NCBI GenBank assembly: GCA_903921605.1
Contig: CAIXQV010000601.1
Coordinates: 1-32,007, forward strand
Source: an uncultured Planctomycetaceae bacterium
Lineage (GTDB): Bacteria; Planctomycetota; Planctomycetia; Planctomycetales; Planctomycetaceae
Reading direction: 5' to 3'
DNA length: 32,007 nt
The position numbers and the translations under genes are program-made. The notes under the pieces are model-generated. The model was given only the letters and a program-made list of their open reading frames with translations, was not told the origin of the DNA and did not search any database. Shown here piece after piece: positions 7,868 through 16,156 of the stretch. The stretch's first letter is position 1, and each line of letters begins with the position of its first letter.

Positions 7868-10321
7868 ATGCTCAGCAGTCATTTCCTGCGGCCCATCATC
7901 CTGGCCTCGCTGTTGATGACAGGCCAGAGAACAACATTGGGAAATGATGAAGCTCCCCAACCGAAAAAGGCAGACCAAATTTTGACGACCAGCGGCTATC
8001 GCCGACCTCCTCAGGAGATTACTGACATTCTGAACGCTCAGCCGACGCCCAGTGTGTCGCTGAGCCCGACTCGAGAGTATCTGCTGCTGATCGAACGATC
8101 CAGCTATCCTCCGATCGAAGATCTCGCTGCCCCAATGCTGAGGCTGGCCGGTTATCGCATCAACCCACTGACAAACGGTCCTCATCTGGCTCCTCGCAGT
8201 ATCGGGCTATTGCTGCAATCCATTGCCACCGGCGAACAACGTCGGATCGAAGTTCCAGCGGGAGCAAATCTGGGATATCAGGGATGGTCGCCAGATGGAC
8301 AATGGATTGCATTCACGATCACGACTCGGGATTCAATTCAGCTATGGGTTGCATCCGTTAAGAACGCTACGGCTCGGCAGTTTGCAGATCTGCAGATCAA
8401 CGGCTGCTATGGGGCACCGATCCAATGGTTACCGGACTCCAGCGGTCTGCTGGTGCAGTCAATTGTTCGTGATCGAGGCCCCGCGCCGATCAAGCCATTG
8501 ACTCCGTCTGGTCCGACGATTGAAGAAAGTTCCGGCAATTCAGGGCCGGTACGAACTTACCAGGACCTGCTGCAGAACGCACATGACGAGGACCTTTTTG
8601 AGTACTACACGTCTTCACAATTGATGCGGGCCGATTTGACGACGATGAAACTCACCGTCATCGGCAATCCCGGAGTGTTCTCTAATGTTGACGTTTCGCC
8701 CGATGGCCAGCACATTCTGATTGTGCGTCAGGAACGGCCTTATTCGTATCTGTTTCCGGCCAGCCGCTTTCCAAAGAAGGTCGAAGTCTGGTCGCACGAA
8801 GGTCAATTCGAGTATCAAGTGGCTGCTCTGCCTTTGGAGGATCGAATTCCGATCGAAGGCGTTCCGACGGGGCCTCGATCAGCTGGCTGGCAGCCGACAC
8901 TTCCCGCGACTCTGGTATGGCTCGAAGCGCTGGACGAAGGTGATCCGCGAAAAACGGTTGAATTTCGTGATGGAGTCTTAAAGCTGGCGGCTCCATTTTC
9001 CGGCGACGCCGTCGAGATGACTCGCACTGGCCAACGTTGCACCGGCATCTTGTGGGGCGAACGTGACGGGCTGGCTTTTATTCGCGACTATGATCGAGAT
9101 CGACGCTGGATGCGGACTTATCGCATTCATTCCGAGAAGGCGGATGTTGCTCCGGAGCTGATCTGGGAACGATCCGTTAACGATCGCTACGCCGATCCGG
9201 GAACTCCGATGACTCGACCGTTGTCGAATGGTCGCCGTGTCATCTGGCAGCATCAGAATTCCTTGTTTCTTGAAAGTACCGGAGCGACTCCGAAGGGTGA
9301 TCGGCCGTTCCTGGATCGCTTTGATTTGGCCACAAAAGTGACCACTCGGTTATTTGCCTGCGGCGATGACAGTTACGAATCTGTCGTGGCGATTTTGGCG
9401 GATGACGGAACTCAGTTTATTACTCAACATGAAACACCGACGGTACCACCAAACTTCTTTTTGACCACAGTTGGTGGCGAACGAAAACCGCTGACGAACT
9501 TTCCGGACCCGATGCCTCAATTGCGTGGCATCACCAAGGAACTGGTCACCTATCAGCGCAGTGATGGTGTTCCTTTGTCGTTCACGTTGTATCTTCCCCC
9601 TGGTTATCAGAAGGGGACTCCGCTGCCGACGATTGCGTGGGCCTATCCGCGGGAGTTCAATGATCCGGCCACGGCTGGTCAGGTGTCAGGCTCGACCAAT
9701 CGATTTACCACGATCGGAGGCATTTCGCACCTGTTCCTGTTAACTCAGGGTTATGCCATTCTGGATGAAGCCACGATGCCCGTCGTGGGGGCTCCTGAAG
9801 TGGCCAACAACACGTTTATTGAACAGGTGGTCTCCAGTGCTCAGGCGGCGATTGACAAGGCCGTCGAAATGGGCGTGACGGATCGCAGTCGCGTTGGTGT
9901 CGGTGGTCACAGTTACGGGGCCTTCATGACAGCCAATCTGCTGGCGCATTCCAAGTTGTTCCGCACCGGTGTGGCTCGCAGCGGAGCATACAATCGTACG
10001 CTGACACCGTTCGGTTTTCAGAATGAGCGTCGCACGTTCTGGGAAGCACCGGAGATCTACATGACGATGTCTCCGTTCGCGGCGGCTGACAAAATCAAGA
10101 GCCCAATCCTGCTGATTCACGGTGAAGCCGACAATAATCCGGGTACGTTTCCGATCCAGAGTGAGCGTTTGTATCACGCCATTCGCGGAAATGGGGGCAC
10201 TGTTCGCTACGTGACTTTGCCGCACGAATCTCACGGATATGTGGCTCGCGAATCGATTGAACACACGTTGTGGGAGATGGTGACGTGGTACGACCGCTAT
10301 GTAAAATCGGCAAAGGATTGA
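7868..10321 (+). CDS. Secreted prolyl oligopeptidase family peptidase (S9D-like)
   Basis: An 817-residue serine peptidase. A signal peptide spans about residues 1-26. The N-terminal beta-propeller begins with 'PPQEITDILNAQPTP' and 'YPPIEDLAAPMLRLAGYRI', which resembles the glutamyl endopeptidase (S9D) subgroup, known from plant chloroplasts and bacteria. The C-terminal alpha/beta hydrolase domain holds the triad: nucleophile S682 in G-G-H-S-Y-G, D755 in 'HGEADNNPG', and H789 in 'PHESHGY'. Length fits the subgroup. ATG 7868 follows AGGGGG at 7857-7862, which overlaps the stop of the propeller gene upstream, so the two are probably translated from one message. It likely degrades peptides in the periplasm or outside the cell; the Glu preference is inferred from family resemblance only. 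Confidence 0.92.
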   Translation: MLSSHFLRPIILASLLMTGQRTTLGNDEAPQPKKADQILTTSGYRRPPQEITDILNAQPTPSVSLSPTREYLLLIERSSYPPIEDLAAPMLRLAGYRINPLTNGPHLAPRSIGLLLQSIATGEQRRIEVPAGANLGYQGWSPDGQWIAFTITTRDSIQLWVASVKNATARQFADLQINGCYGAPIQWLPDSSGLLVQSIVRDRGPAPIKPLTPSGPTIEESSGNSGPVRTYQDLLQNAHDEDLFEYYTSSQLMRADLTTMKLTVIGNPGVFSNVDVSPDGQHILIVRQERPYSYLFPASRFPKKVEVWSHEGQFEYQVAALPLEDRIPIEGVPTGPRSAGWQPTLPATLVWLEALDEGDPRKTVEFRDGVLKLAAPFSGDAVEMTRTGQRCTGILWGERDGLAFIRDYDRDRRWMRTYRIHSEKADVAPELIWERSVNDRYADPGTPMTRPLSNGRRVIWQHQNSLFLESTGATPKGDRPFLDRFDLATKVTTRLFACGDDSYESVVAILADDGTQFITQHETPTVPPNFFLTTVGGERKPLTNFPDPMPQLRGITKELVTYQRSDGVPLSFTLYLPPGYQKGTPLPTIAWAYPREFNDPATAGQVSGSTNRFTTIGGISHLFLLTQGYAILDEATMPVVGAPEVANNTFIEQVVSSAQAAIDKAVEMGVTDRSRVGVGGHSYGAFMTANLLAHSKLFRTGVARSGAYNRTLTPFGFQNERRTFWEAPEIYMTMSPFAAADKIKSPILLIHGEADNNPGTFPIQSERLYHAIRGNGGTVRYVTLPHESHGYVARESIEHTLWEMVTWYDRYVKSAKD

Positions 10322-10412
10322 AAGTCGGCCGCAGACTGCAAACAATGTGTTACAGAGACCCGTGGTCTGTCAAAATCTGGTTTTAGGGATCAACATTTCA
10401 GGAGTTTTCAAT

Positions 10413-11000
10413 ATGGTGTTTCGTCGATTGGTAAGTTTCGCTTTGTGTGCCATTTTTGCATTTTCAGTTTCAGCCCTGCCTGCTGACGAAGCGGCGAAGA
10501 AGGCGGAGACTGTCGAAGTGAAGTTGAAAGATCTGATCCTGAATCTGCCGAAGGATTGGGCGGCTTCAGACACGGTTAGTTCTATGCGTTTGGCGACCTA
10601 CGATATTCCGAATGTTGAAGGCGACAAGGAAAAGGGCGAACTGGCAATTTCTACATTCGGCGGTGATGGTGGTGGTGTCTCTGCCAACCTTGAGCGATGG
10701 GTTGGTCAGTTCGATGCCGAAGGCCGCGAAGTGGCGATTAAGAAGGGCATGGTCGGCGAGAACGCTTATCACGTCGCAGACATTTCTGGAACGTATCAGA
10801 AGTCGGTTGGCCCACCGATTCTTCGCAAGACAACTGCTGCCAAGGGCTACCGAATGCTCGGTATGATCGTACAGGTCAAAGGCAAGGGGGTTTACTTCCT
10901 GAAACTGACTGGTCCGGATGCCACCGTGAAAGCTCAGGCTGACGCGCTGCGAACCGCCATCGGAGCAAAATCTGAAGGCGAAGAAGACTACGAACTCTGA
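10413..11000 (+). CDS. Secreted hypothetical protein, 195 residues
   Basis: A signal peptide of about 22 residues (MVFRRLVSFALCAIFAFSVSA) precedes a roughly 170-residue mature domain rich in Lys, Asp and Gly, with beta-type alternation such as 'KGYRMLGMIVQVKGKGVYFLKL'. The pattern 'LPKDWAASDTVSSMRLATYDIP' suggests a small predicted beta-rich domain of the kind often found in planctomycete secreted hypotheticals. I cannot name the family or a catalytic residue. The start is ATG 10413, with AGGAG at 10400-10404; the frame is open further upstream but lacks a signal peptide there. It follows the S9 peptidase by 91 nt and is followed by a terminator-like hairpin. Confidence 0.85.
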   Translation: MVFRRLVSFALCAIFAFSVSALPADEAAKKAETVEVKLKDLILNLPKDWAASDTVSSMRLATYDIPNVEGDKEKGELAISTFGGDGGGVSANLERWVGQFDAEGREVAIKKGMVGENAYHVADISGTYQKSVGPPILRKTTAAKGYRMLGMIVQVKGKGVYFLKLTGPDATVKAQADALRTAIGAKSEGEEDYEL

Positions 11001-11020
11001 GTTTGGGTGAATCTTACGCA

Positions 11021-11062
11021 AGCCCTCCGATCCGATTATGGTTCGAGAGGGCTTCTGTTTTT
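11021..11062 (+). terminator. Probable terminator after the 195-residue secreted protein
   Basis: An 8-bp perfect stem (aagccctc 11021-11028 with gagggctt 11047-11054) closes an 18-nt loop and is followed by ctgttttt. It lies 20 nt after the stop at 11000. The loop is long, so efficiency is uncertain. Confidence 0.6.
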
Positions 11063-11424
11063 GATGCAGAGGCTCAGGCCAAAACGGAAAACCGTCCAGA
11101 CGTGCTTCGTTTCTGGAGACTCAGTGATGCTCCGGAGTCAGTCCCGGTTTATCCGGCGTCCTTCTCGGCCACGAAGTTTACCGCAAACCACTGGTTCTCT
11201 CCGTTCACTTGTTTTAGTGGCCACATGAACTTCCGCCAAATGACGAAGGCTCGCGGTCTTAACGGAATCCCCATGTGAAGAACTTTAATGCCGAACTCAA
11301 CACGCCCGTAGTTCGGTTCTGAATTCGTTTGTTCCCCTCGTTTTCATTCTCGGAGTGATCGAGGAATGAGCAGAATCAGACACTCGCTTGCCCCGGAACG
11401 GCCCTCCTTCGCAGAAAGCCCACC
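11063..11424 (+). other. Intergenic stretch upstream of the phosphoesterase gene
   Basis: About 360 bp with no convincing gene. Short open frames in it lack ribosome sites and recognisable features. It presumably contains the promoter of the phosphoesterase gene that starts at 11425, but I could not pick out promoter boxes with confidence. Confidence 0.45.
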
Positions 11425-13029
11425 ATGAATTCGAGATACTTTCCCACCTCATTGCTCGCGCTCACAGCTGCGGCGATTGGCGCTGGTTTTACGACGAATG
11501 ACTCCCTGTCCGCACAGGATGCAGCGGGCAAGACGGCATCCGGTGTCGTCTATTTGGATGCGAATCAGAATCACGTCCGGGACACAGATGAAAAGCCACT
11601 GCCGGATGTCAAAGTCTCCAATGGTCGAGATGTCGTTGCGACGGATGCTGACGGCAAATACTCCCTGCCGGTGGACAATGACACGATTGTGTTTGTGGTC
11701 AAGCCTCGCGGGTATCGCACGGTTCAGGATGAGAATCATATTTCGCGATTCTACTACATCCATAAACCGGAAGGATCGCCTAAGCTGGATTTCCCCGGCG
11801 TCGAGCCCACTGGTCCTCTTCCATCATCGATCGACTTTCCTCTGTATGCTGTCGAAGAACCGGATGCGTTTGATGTGATCTTTTTCGGAGATCCACAGCC
11901 ACGCGACCAGAAGGAGATCGACTACATCGCGCATGATGTGGTTGAAGATCTCGTGGGTGTCAAAGCCGCTTTCGGGGTGACTCTGGGAGACATCCTGTTT
12001 GATGATTTAAGTCTGTTTGACAGCTTCAACAGGACTCTGGGGAAGATCGGAGTGCCGTGGTACAACGTTATCGGCAATCATGACATTAATTTTGCCTCAG
12101 AGAATGATGAGCTGAGCGATGAGACATACGAGCGTGTCTACGGTCCTCCTTATTATTCATTCGATTATGGTGGGGTCCACTTTGTGGTGGTCGATGATAT
12201 TCATTGGATGAAGGAAGGGGAGAAGAAGTTCTATCGCTCCGGGCTTAGTGAAGAGCAGCTCGACTTCATCGAGAATGATCTCAAACTGGTTCCTCAGGAC
12301 CGTATGGTTGTGGCGATGATGCATATCCCTCTGGTGAAGTCGACACCGTGGTTGGAACCTCGCCGCGCGCGTCTATTAGAGCTTCTGGAAAGTCGTGAGC
12401 ATTGCATTTCCCTCGCAGGGCATACTCATCATCATGAACACGTGCTGATGGGTAAAGAGGACGGCTGGCCCGGTTCAAAGCCTCACCACCACATCATTAA
12501 TGTGACAGTTTCCGGAGCATGGTGGTCGGGCAAACCGGACGAACACGGGATCCCTCACACGATGTGCGCCGATGGCACGCCGAATGGTTATACGATCATG
12601 CACTTCGATGGCACCAAGTACCTTCTTGACTATCGAGCGGCTCGTCGCGGGGCGGATGAGCAGATTCGTATCACGGCTCCCGAAGTCGTGAAACCTGTGG
12701 ACATCGCGACGACCGAATTCCGCGCGAATGTGTTTAACGCCATCCCTGGAGCAATTGTTGAATGGCGGACTGAAGGCGGTGAATGGGTTGCGATGACGAA
12801 GACCGATAACGAAACCGATCCGACATTCCAGGCTTTGTATAACGAAGAGCAGACATATCTCCCGGGCAAACCAGCCTGGCGAACTCTGGCGAAGCCGCTG
12901 GTATGCCCACACCTGTGGAAAGCGAACCTGACGGAGTCGATGAAGCTCGGCACGCATCTGATTCAGGTACGAGCGACAAATCCCAACGGCCAGGTTCTGA
13001 ATGGCGAAAGAATCGTTCGCGTCGAATAG
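11425..13029 (+). CDS. Secreted calcineurin-like metallophosphoesterase with N-terminal Ig-like domain
   Basis: A 534-residue exported phosphoesterase with three parts. After a signal peptide (about 1-30) there is an SdrD-B/MetallophosN-like beta domain (about 38-105, with 'VYLDANQNHVRDTDEKPLPD'). The catalytic calcineurin-like domain follows (about 150-345), then a C-terminal beta domain of MetallophosC type. The metal-binding motifs are visible: D156 in F-G-D-P-Q, D189 in L-G-D-I-L-F-D, G217-N-H-D220, and H333/H335 in G-H-T-H-H-H-E. The D-P-Q form of motif I occurs in this subfamily. The architecture matches secreted phosphoesterases of Bacteroidetes and planctomycetes that probably cleave phosphodiesters or phosphomonoesters outside the cell; the substrate is unknown. 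ATG 11425 is chosen for the signal peptide; its ribosome site is weak. Confidence 0.92.
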   Translation: MNSRYFPTSLLALTAAAIGAGFTTNDSLSAQDAAGKTASGVVYLDANQNHVRDTDEKPLPDVKVSNGRDVVATDADGKYSLPVDNDTIVFVVKPRGYRTVQDENHISRFYYIHKPEGSPKLDFPGVEPTGPLPSSIDFPLYAVEEPDAFDVIFFGDPQPRDQKEIDYIAHDVVEDLVGVKAAFGVTLGDILFDDLSLFDSFNRTLGKIGVPWYNVIGNHDINFASENDELSDETYERVYGPPYYSFDYGGVHFVVVDDIHWMKEGEKKFYRSGLSEEQLDFIENDLKLVPQDRMVVAMMHIPLVKSTPWLEPRRARLLELLESREHCISLAGHTHHHEHVLMGKEDGWPGSKPHHHIINVTVSGAWWSGKPDEHGIPHTMCADGTPNGYTIMHFDGTKYLLDYRAARRGADEQIRITAPEVVKPVDIATTEFRANVFNAIPGAIVEWRTEGGEWVAMTKTDNETDPTFQALYNEEQTYLPGKPAWRTLAKPLVCPHLWKANLTESMKLGTHLIQVRATNPNGQVLNGERIVRVE

Positions 13030-13219
13030 CGTCGTTGACAGTCCGGTTCGCTGTGAATTCGCGACGTGGTCGCTTTCGTCTCGGGTAACCGGAAGGGGAT
13101 CCAAATACCGGGTGACCGAGAAAATAACGAAAACCCGGGGATGAAATGGTTCACGGGGAAGCCCGCCGATTACACTGCGCCATCAGGTTCGTATCGCGAA
13201 AGTAGTTCGAGGAACACCA

Positions 13220-13666
13220 GTGACGGAATCAAGCAACGCAGTGTCCGGCGAAACCCCAGGCCCTTGGTTCAAAGATGGGTTGCAGTTCACGTGTACTCAA
13301 TGCGGGGACTGCTGTACAGGTGCCCCGGGGGTCGTCTGGGTCACGGATGACGAACTGCTGGAGATTGCCGAGTATCTCGACAAGCCTATCGGAGAAATCC
13401 GTCTGTTTCATACTCGGATCGTGCGCGGGCGAGTCTCACTAACTGAGTTTGCGAACGGCGACTGCACGTTTTTTGACCCAAAGGCCAGAAATTGCACCGT
13501 CTACAAGGCCAGACCGGTCCAGTGTCGAACCTGGCCGTTCTGGAATTCGCATCTGGAAAGTCCGTCATCGTGGAAGAAAATCTGTGACACCTGCCCCGGG
13601 GCAGGTGAGGGGGCGTTTTTCAGCCTGGAACAGATCGAAGAGCGAGCAAAACGGATCGACATGTAA
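13220..13666 (+). CDS. YkgJ family cysteine cluster protein
   Basis: A 148-residue cytoplasmic protein of the YkgJ/CxxCxxCC zinc-or-iron-binding family. C25, C28, C31 and C32 form the signature in 'FTCTQCGDCCTG'. Further conserved cysteines follow in 'GDCTFFDPKARNCTVYKARP', in 'VQCRTWPFW' and in 'KICDTCPG'. The family probably binds a metal or Fe-S cluster; a role in modification or folding has been suggested for relatives but not proved. The start is GTG 13220, with GAGGA at 13209-13213 six nucleotides upstream. It stands alone, about 190 nt after the phosphoesterase gene and 218 nt before the next gene. The upstream gap has a weak inverted pair, ctcgg...ccgg and ccgg...ccgag, near 13080-13121. 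Confidence 0.9.
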   Translation: MTESSNAVSGETPGPWFKDGLQFTCTQCGDCCTGAPGVVWVTDDELLEIAEYLDKPIGEIRLFHTRIVRGRVSLTEFANGDCTFFDPKARNCTVYKARPVQCRTWPFWNSHLESPSSWKKICDTCPGAGEGAFFSLEQIEERAKRIDM

Positions 13667-13884
13667 GGAATTCCTGGGGCGATGGACTTGCCTGTCCGCG
13701 CAGCCTGACCACAATTGGCACAAATCGGCGGATGCAGGCAAAAACTGATGTACATCCCCGCCGATAACAACCAAAGTGTTGCGTGAAACCCGAGCGCTGG
13801 CGGTTCGCGCGGCCTGTCTTCGACAGACGCATTTCGAATCCGGTCTGATCGCTCGTTTTCCGGATTCAACTCAAGGTTGGCCCA

Positions 13885-14889
13885 ATGGCGCAAAGCATGA
13901 AATCACTGAGACTTATGGCAGCCGCTTCAATAGCAGCGGTGTTCGGAAGTCTTGCCGCGGCGGAGGCTCAGGTTGTGCGAGCTCCCCTGACGGACGGCTT
14001 CTCCCGGACTTCCTCGATTGCCATGACGGTCGACGAAATGCTGGGAACGAGCAAAGAACGCAAAGCTGACGAGCCCATTTTGGGGCCCGGTTATCCGGAT
14101 CTGTGGATTGCTGAAGTTCAATACAAGCCAATTCGCTTGATGAGGCTGGAACTGAAGGACCCGAAGACTGGAAATGTTCAGAAAGAACTGATCCGGTATA
14201 TGGTTTACCGAGTGATTCGTCGTGACTACACAGAACTGGCCGGTGACGACCGAGCCGGCCTGGAAAAGAAGCTGGCGGATCCCGAACTTGATCCATCCAA
14301 CGTACTTGACCCAGAGCCGCAGATGCCTCTGCAGATGCCTCGTTTTATGCTGGAAACACAGGATAACGGTGGCAAGGTTTTGCAGACTTACACCGATGAA
14401 ATCAGTGTAGAAATTCAAAACGCTGTTTTTGCCAGAGAAATAGGCCGTCGCGGATCAAATCTGAAGCTGCTAAACAGCGTCGAAGCGATTTCTGAGATTG
14501 GTGAGCCAATTCCGTCCAGCGACCCGGATGCACTGTTGAAGGCATTCTACGGAGTCGCAGTGTGGCGAAATGTCGATCCTCAAGCCGACTTTCTGCGGGT
14601 GACAATGTCGGGTTTCACAAATGCTTATCGCATTTCCGGAGCCGCAGACGATCGCACCATCGAAGAAAAGGTGATCGTCCAGAAGTTTCAGCGTCCTGGC
14701 GACGAGTTCCTGCAGGATGAACAGGAGCTTAAATTTGTCGACGACGAGGACGTTGACGGGGACAAGAAAATCGACATTCGGTATCCGATGTGGACTTATC
14801 GGCCGAAAAATGTGAAACTGGACATCCGAGATCTCGATACTGTTCTCCGTAATGCTCGACGAGAAACCGAGCAATCGCCGGAAAACTGA
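13885..14889 (+). CDS. Secreted hypothetical protein, 334 residues
   Basis: An exported protein with a signal peptide (about 1-28, Ala-rich with A-A-E-A-Q at the end) and a mature domain of about 300 residues. Visible stretches are 'GPGYPDLWIAEVQYKPIRLM' near residue 67, 'KELIRYMVYRVIRRDY' near 100, and 'FYGVAVWRNVDPQADFLRVT' near 220. An acidic segment, D-D-E-D-V-D-G-D-K-K, near 290 looks like a possible Ca-binding loop but could just be a linker. No named family is recognised; it has the look of a conserved planctomycete secreted protein. The start is ATG 13885, with AAGG at 13873-13876; ATG 13897 would also keep the leader. It lies 161 nt before rpmA, with no strong terminator between them. 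Confidence 0.85.
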   Translation: MAQSMKSLRLMAAASIAAVFGSLAAAEAQVVRAPLTDGFSRTSSIAMTVDEMLGTSKERKADEPILGPGYPDLWIAEVQYKPIRLMRLELKDPKTGNVQKELIRYMVYRVIRRDYTELAGDDRAGLEKKLADPELDPSNVLDPEPQMPLQMPRFMLETQDNGGKVLQTYTDEISVEIQNAVFAREIGRRGSNLKLLNSVEAISEIGEPIPSSDPDALLKAFYGVAVWRNVDPQADFLRVTMSGFTNAYRISGAADDRTIEEKVIVQKFQRPGDEFLQDEQELKFVDDEDVDGDKKIDIRYPMWTYRPKNVKLDIRDLDTVLRNARRETEQSPEN

Positions 14890-14908
14890 AGAGAACTCTT
14901 GAAAAACA

Positions 14909-14932
14909 GGGCGGATTCGTCAAACTCCGCCC
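14909..14932 (+). terminator. Weak hairpin after the 334-residue secreted protein
   Basis: A 7-bp perfect stem (gggcgga 14909-14915 with tccgccc 14926-14932) closes a 10-nt loop, 19 nt after the stop at 14889. There is no T-run after it, so it may only slow the polymerase or stabilise the message. Whether rpmA is reached by read-through is open. Confidence 0.35.
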
Positions 14933-15050
14933 CTTCCGATGTTCGGCCTGAGGAATTGGGCTGCGTTTCGGACCGTACGAAAACATTCTCGATCATTTTG
15001 CTGACAGCCTGCGATGTCAGGCACGCTTAGAACGATAGGAGCATTTAGTC

Positions 15051-15317
15051 ATGGCTCATAAGAAGGGTCAGGGATCCAGCCGCAACGGACGCGATTCAGC
15101 AGCACAGCGACTGGGGATCAAGAAGTTTGGTGGCGAAGCCGTTATTGCCGGGAACATCCTGGCTCGCCAGTGCGGCACAAAGTGGCATCCAGGTCGCAAT
15201 GTCGGCATGGGCAAAGATTATACTTTGTTCGCGCTGATCGACGGCAAGGTCCTGTTCGATCGCGACGGCCGACGTATCAACATTGTTCCAGTCGAAGTTC
15301 CTGTAGAAGCCAACTGA
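15051..15317 (+). CDS. rpmA: 50S ribosomal protein L27
   Basis: An 88-residue protein that matches bacterial L27 over its full length: [20 protein letters not shown] at the start, '[10 protein letters not shown]', then '[20 protein letters not shown]'. L27 sits near the peptidyl transferase centre of the large subunit, with its basic N-terminal tail reaching toward the tRNA ends. There is no N-terminal extension of the Firmicutes type that needs cleavage. The start is ATG 15051, with TAGGAG at 15036-15041. rplU (L21), its usual upstream partner in bacteria, is not adjacent; the gene upstream is a secreted hypothetical. A strong terminator follows at 15382. Confidence 0.98.
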   Translation: MAHKKGQGSSRNGRDSAAQRLGIKKFGGEAVIAGNILARQCGTKWHPGRNVGMGKDYTLFALIDGKVLFDRDGRRINIVPVEVPVEAN

Positions 15318-15381
15318 TCATGCCGCTCGCCGTCGCGTTCGTGCGACGTCTTGCGTGACGGATTAAATCAATCAAAAAAAG

Positions 15382-15415
15382 AGCCCGACTCGAAATCTTC
15401 GAGCCGGGCTTTTTT
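15382..15415. terminator. Bidirectional intrinsic terminator between rpmA and the ECF sigma gene
   Basis: A 13-bp stem with one mismatch (15382-15394 with 15398-15410) closes a 3-nt loop. It is flanked by an A-run on the left (15374-15380) and a T-run on the right (15410-15415), so it can terminate transcription in both directions. The right T-run touches the stop codon of the convergent ECF sigma gene, which ends at 15414. Confidence 0.88.
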
Positions 15416-16013
15416 ATTGGTTCGACTCTCCAGCTTTTCGTTCCGACAGTTTCTGGAACAGCCATGCCCGTGAGAACGTCCACCAGCGTGATGCCGTTGG
15501 GCGAGAGATCCCCAGTGTCTCGGCAGCCGCGGCCTCATCGAGACCCGCGAAGTATCGTAGCTTGACCAGTTCTGCCTTGTCTGGCATCTCGCGTTCGAAC
15601 TCTTGTAGCACTTCATGCACCGCAATGATCTCCGAAAGATCAACGGAAGGACTGATGGCAATGTCCGCGAGCGGTTCACGATGCTGTGCGCCGCCGCGCT
15701 TGATCCGATCTCGACTGCGGGCATGTTCGATCAGAATTCTTCGCATAGCCTCCGCGGCTGCCGAAAAGAAGTGCCGCCGATTATCCCATGACTGAGGCTC
15801 ACTACGAAGCAGACGCAGATAGGCTTCGTGAACAAGAGCCGTGGGCTGCAGCGTATGTTCCGTCGCTTCATTCTTCATCCGAGCCGCCGCCAGCCGGCGA
15901 AGCTCCTCATACACCAACGGCAACAACTCCTCCGCCGCGCGGACTTCGCCTTTAGACACGCGTTTCAGGATGCGCGAGACAGGAAGGTCGGCGGAGTGTT
16001 CTTCAGAGTTCAA
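15414..16013 (-). CDS. ECF-type RNA polymerase sigma factor (TIGR02999-like)
   Basis: A 199-residue sigma factor of the ECF subgroup common in planctomycetes and acidobacteria. The region-2 part reads 'ELLPLVYEELRRLAAARM', then 'HTLQPTALVHEAYLRLLR' and 'HFFSAAAEAMRRILIEHA'. Region 4 near the C-terminus is 'KLRYFAGLDEAAAAETLGIS' followed by 'RPTASRWWTFSRAWL', the DNA-binding helix-turn-helix. Length is complete for the subgroup. The start is a TTG at 16013 with AAAGGG about 6 nt upstream; no in-frame ATG is nearby. The edge of a transposable element lies only ~40 bp upstream, so its own promoter may have been displaced or supplied by the element. No anti-sigma gene is adjacent; the Ser/Thr kinase upstream is the likely regulatory partner. 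Confidence 0.93.
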   Translation of the reverse strand: MNSEEHSADLPVSRILKRVSKGEVRAAEELLPLVYEELRRLAAARMKNEATEHTLQPTALVHEAYLRLLRSEPQSWDNRRHFFSAAAEAMRRILIEHARSRDRIKRGGAQHREPLADIAISPSVDLSEIIAVHEVLQEFEREMPDKAELVKLRYFAGLDEAAAAETLGISRPTASRWWTFSRAWLFQKLSERKAGESNQ

Positions 16014-16052
16014 GAGGACCCTTTGATCAATGCTGTCGTTCTGGCGCCATGG

Positions 16053-16156
16053 CCCATGTCGGCTTGCCCGACATGAGCGTAAGCTTTCAAGTTAGAAAGC
16101 GAACCACGCAACCTGACACCCCTCGCCGGCTCGACCGGCAGGAAGCGAAGTTTCAA
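16053..16156 (-). repeat. Right (gene 3') end of element A, two hairpins
   Basis: About 104 bp related to 17096-17196. Hairpin 16055-16075 has an 8-bp perfect stem, catgtcgg/ccgacatg, with loop cttgc. Hairpin 16125-16139 has stem gccgg/ccggc with loop ctcga. The segment also covers the last codons of the transposase (stop at 16153). Its outer edge is about 40 bp from the ECF sigma start. Confidence 0.75.

Noticed and set aside
11003..11278. A + strand open frame of 91 codons after the 195-residue secreted protein
   Set aside because: It runs through a terminator-like hairpin, lacks a good ribosome site and has no recognisable sequence pattern.
11887..11898. D-P-Q in place of D-x-H in the phosphoesterase motif I, as an inactive site
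   Set aside because: This variant occurs in the secreted subfamily with the same domain layout, and the other metal motifs are intact.
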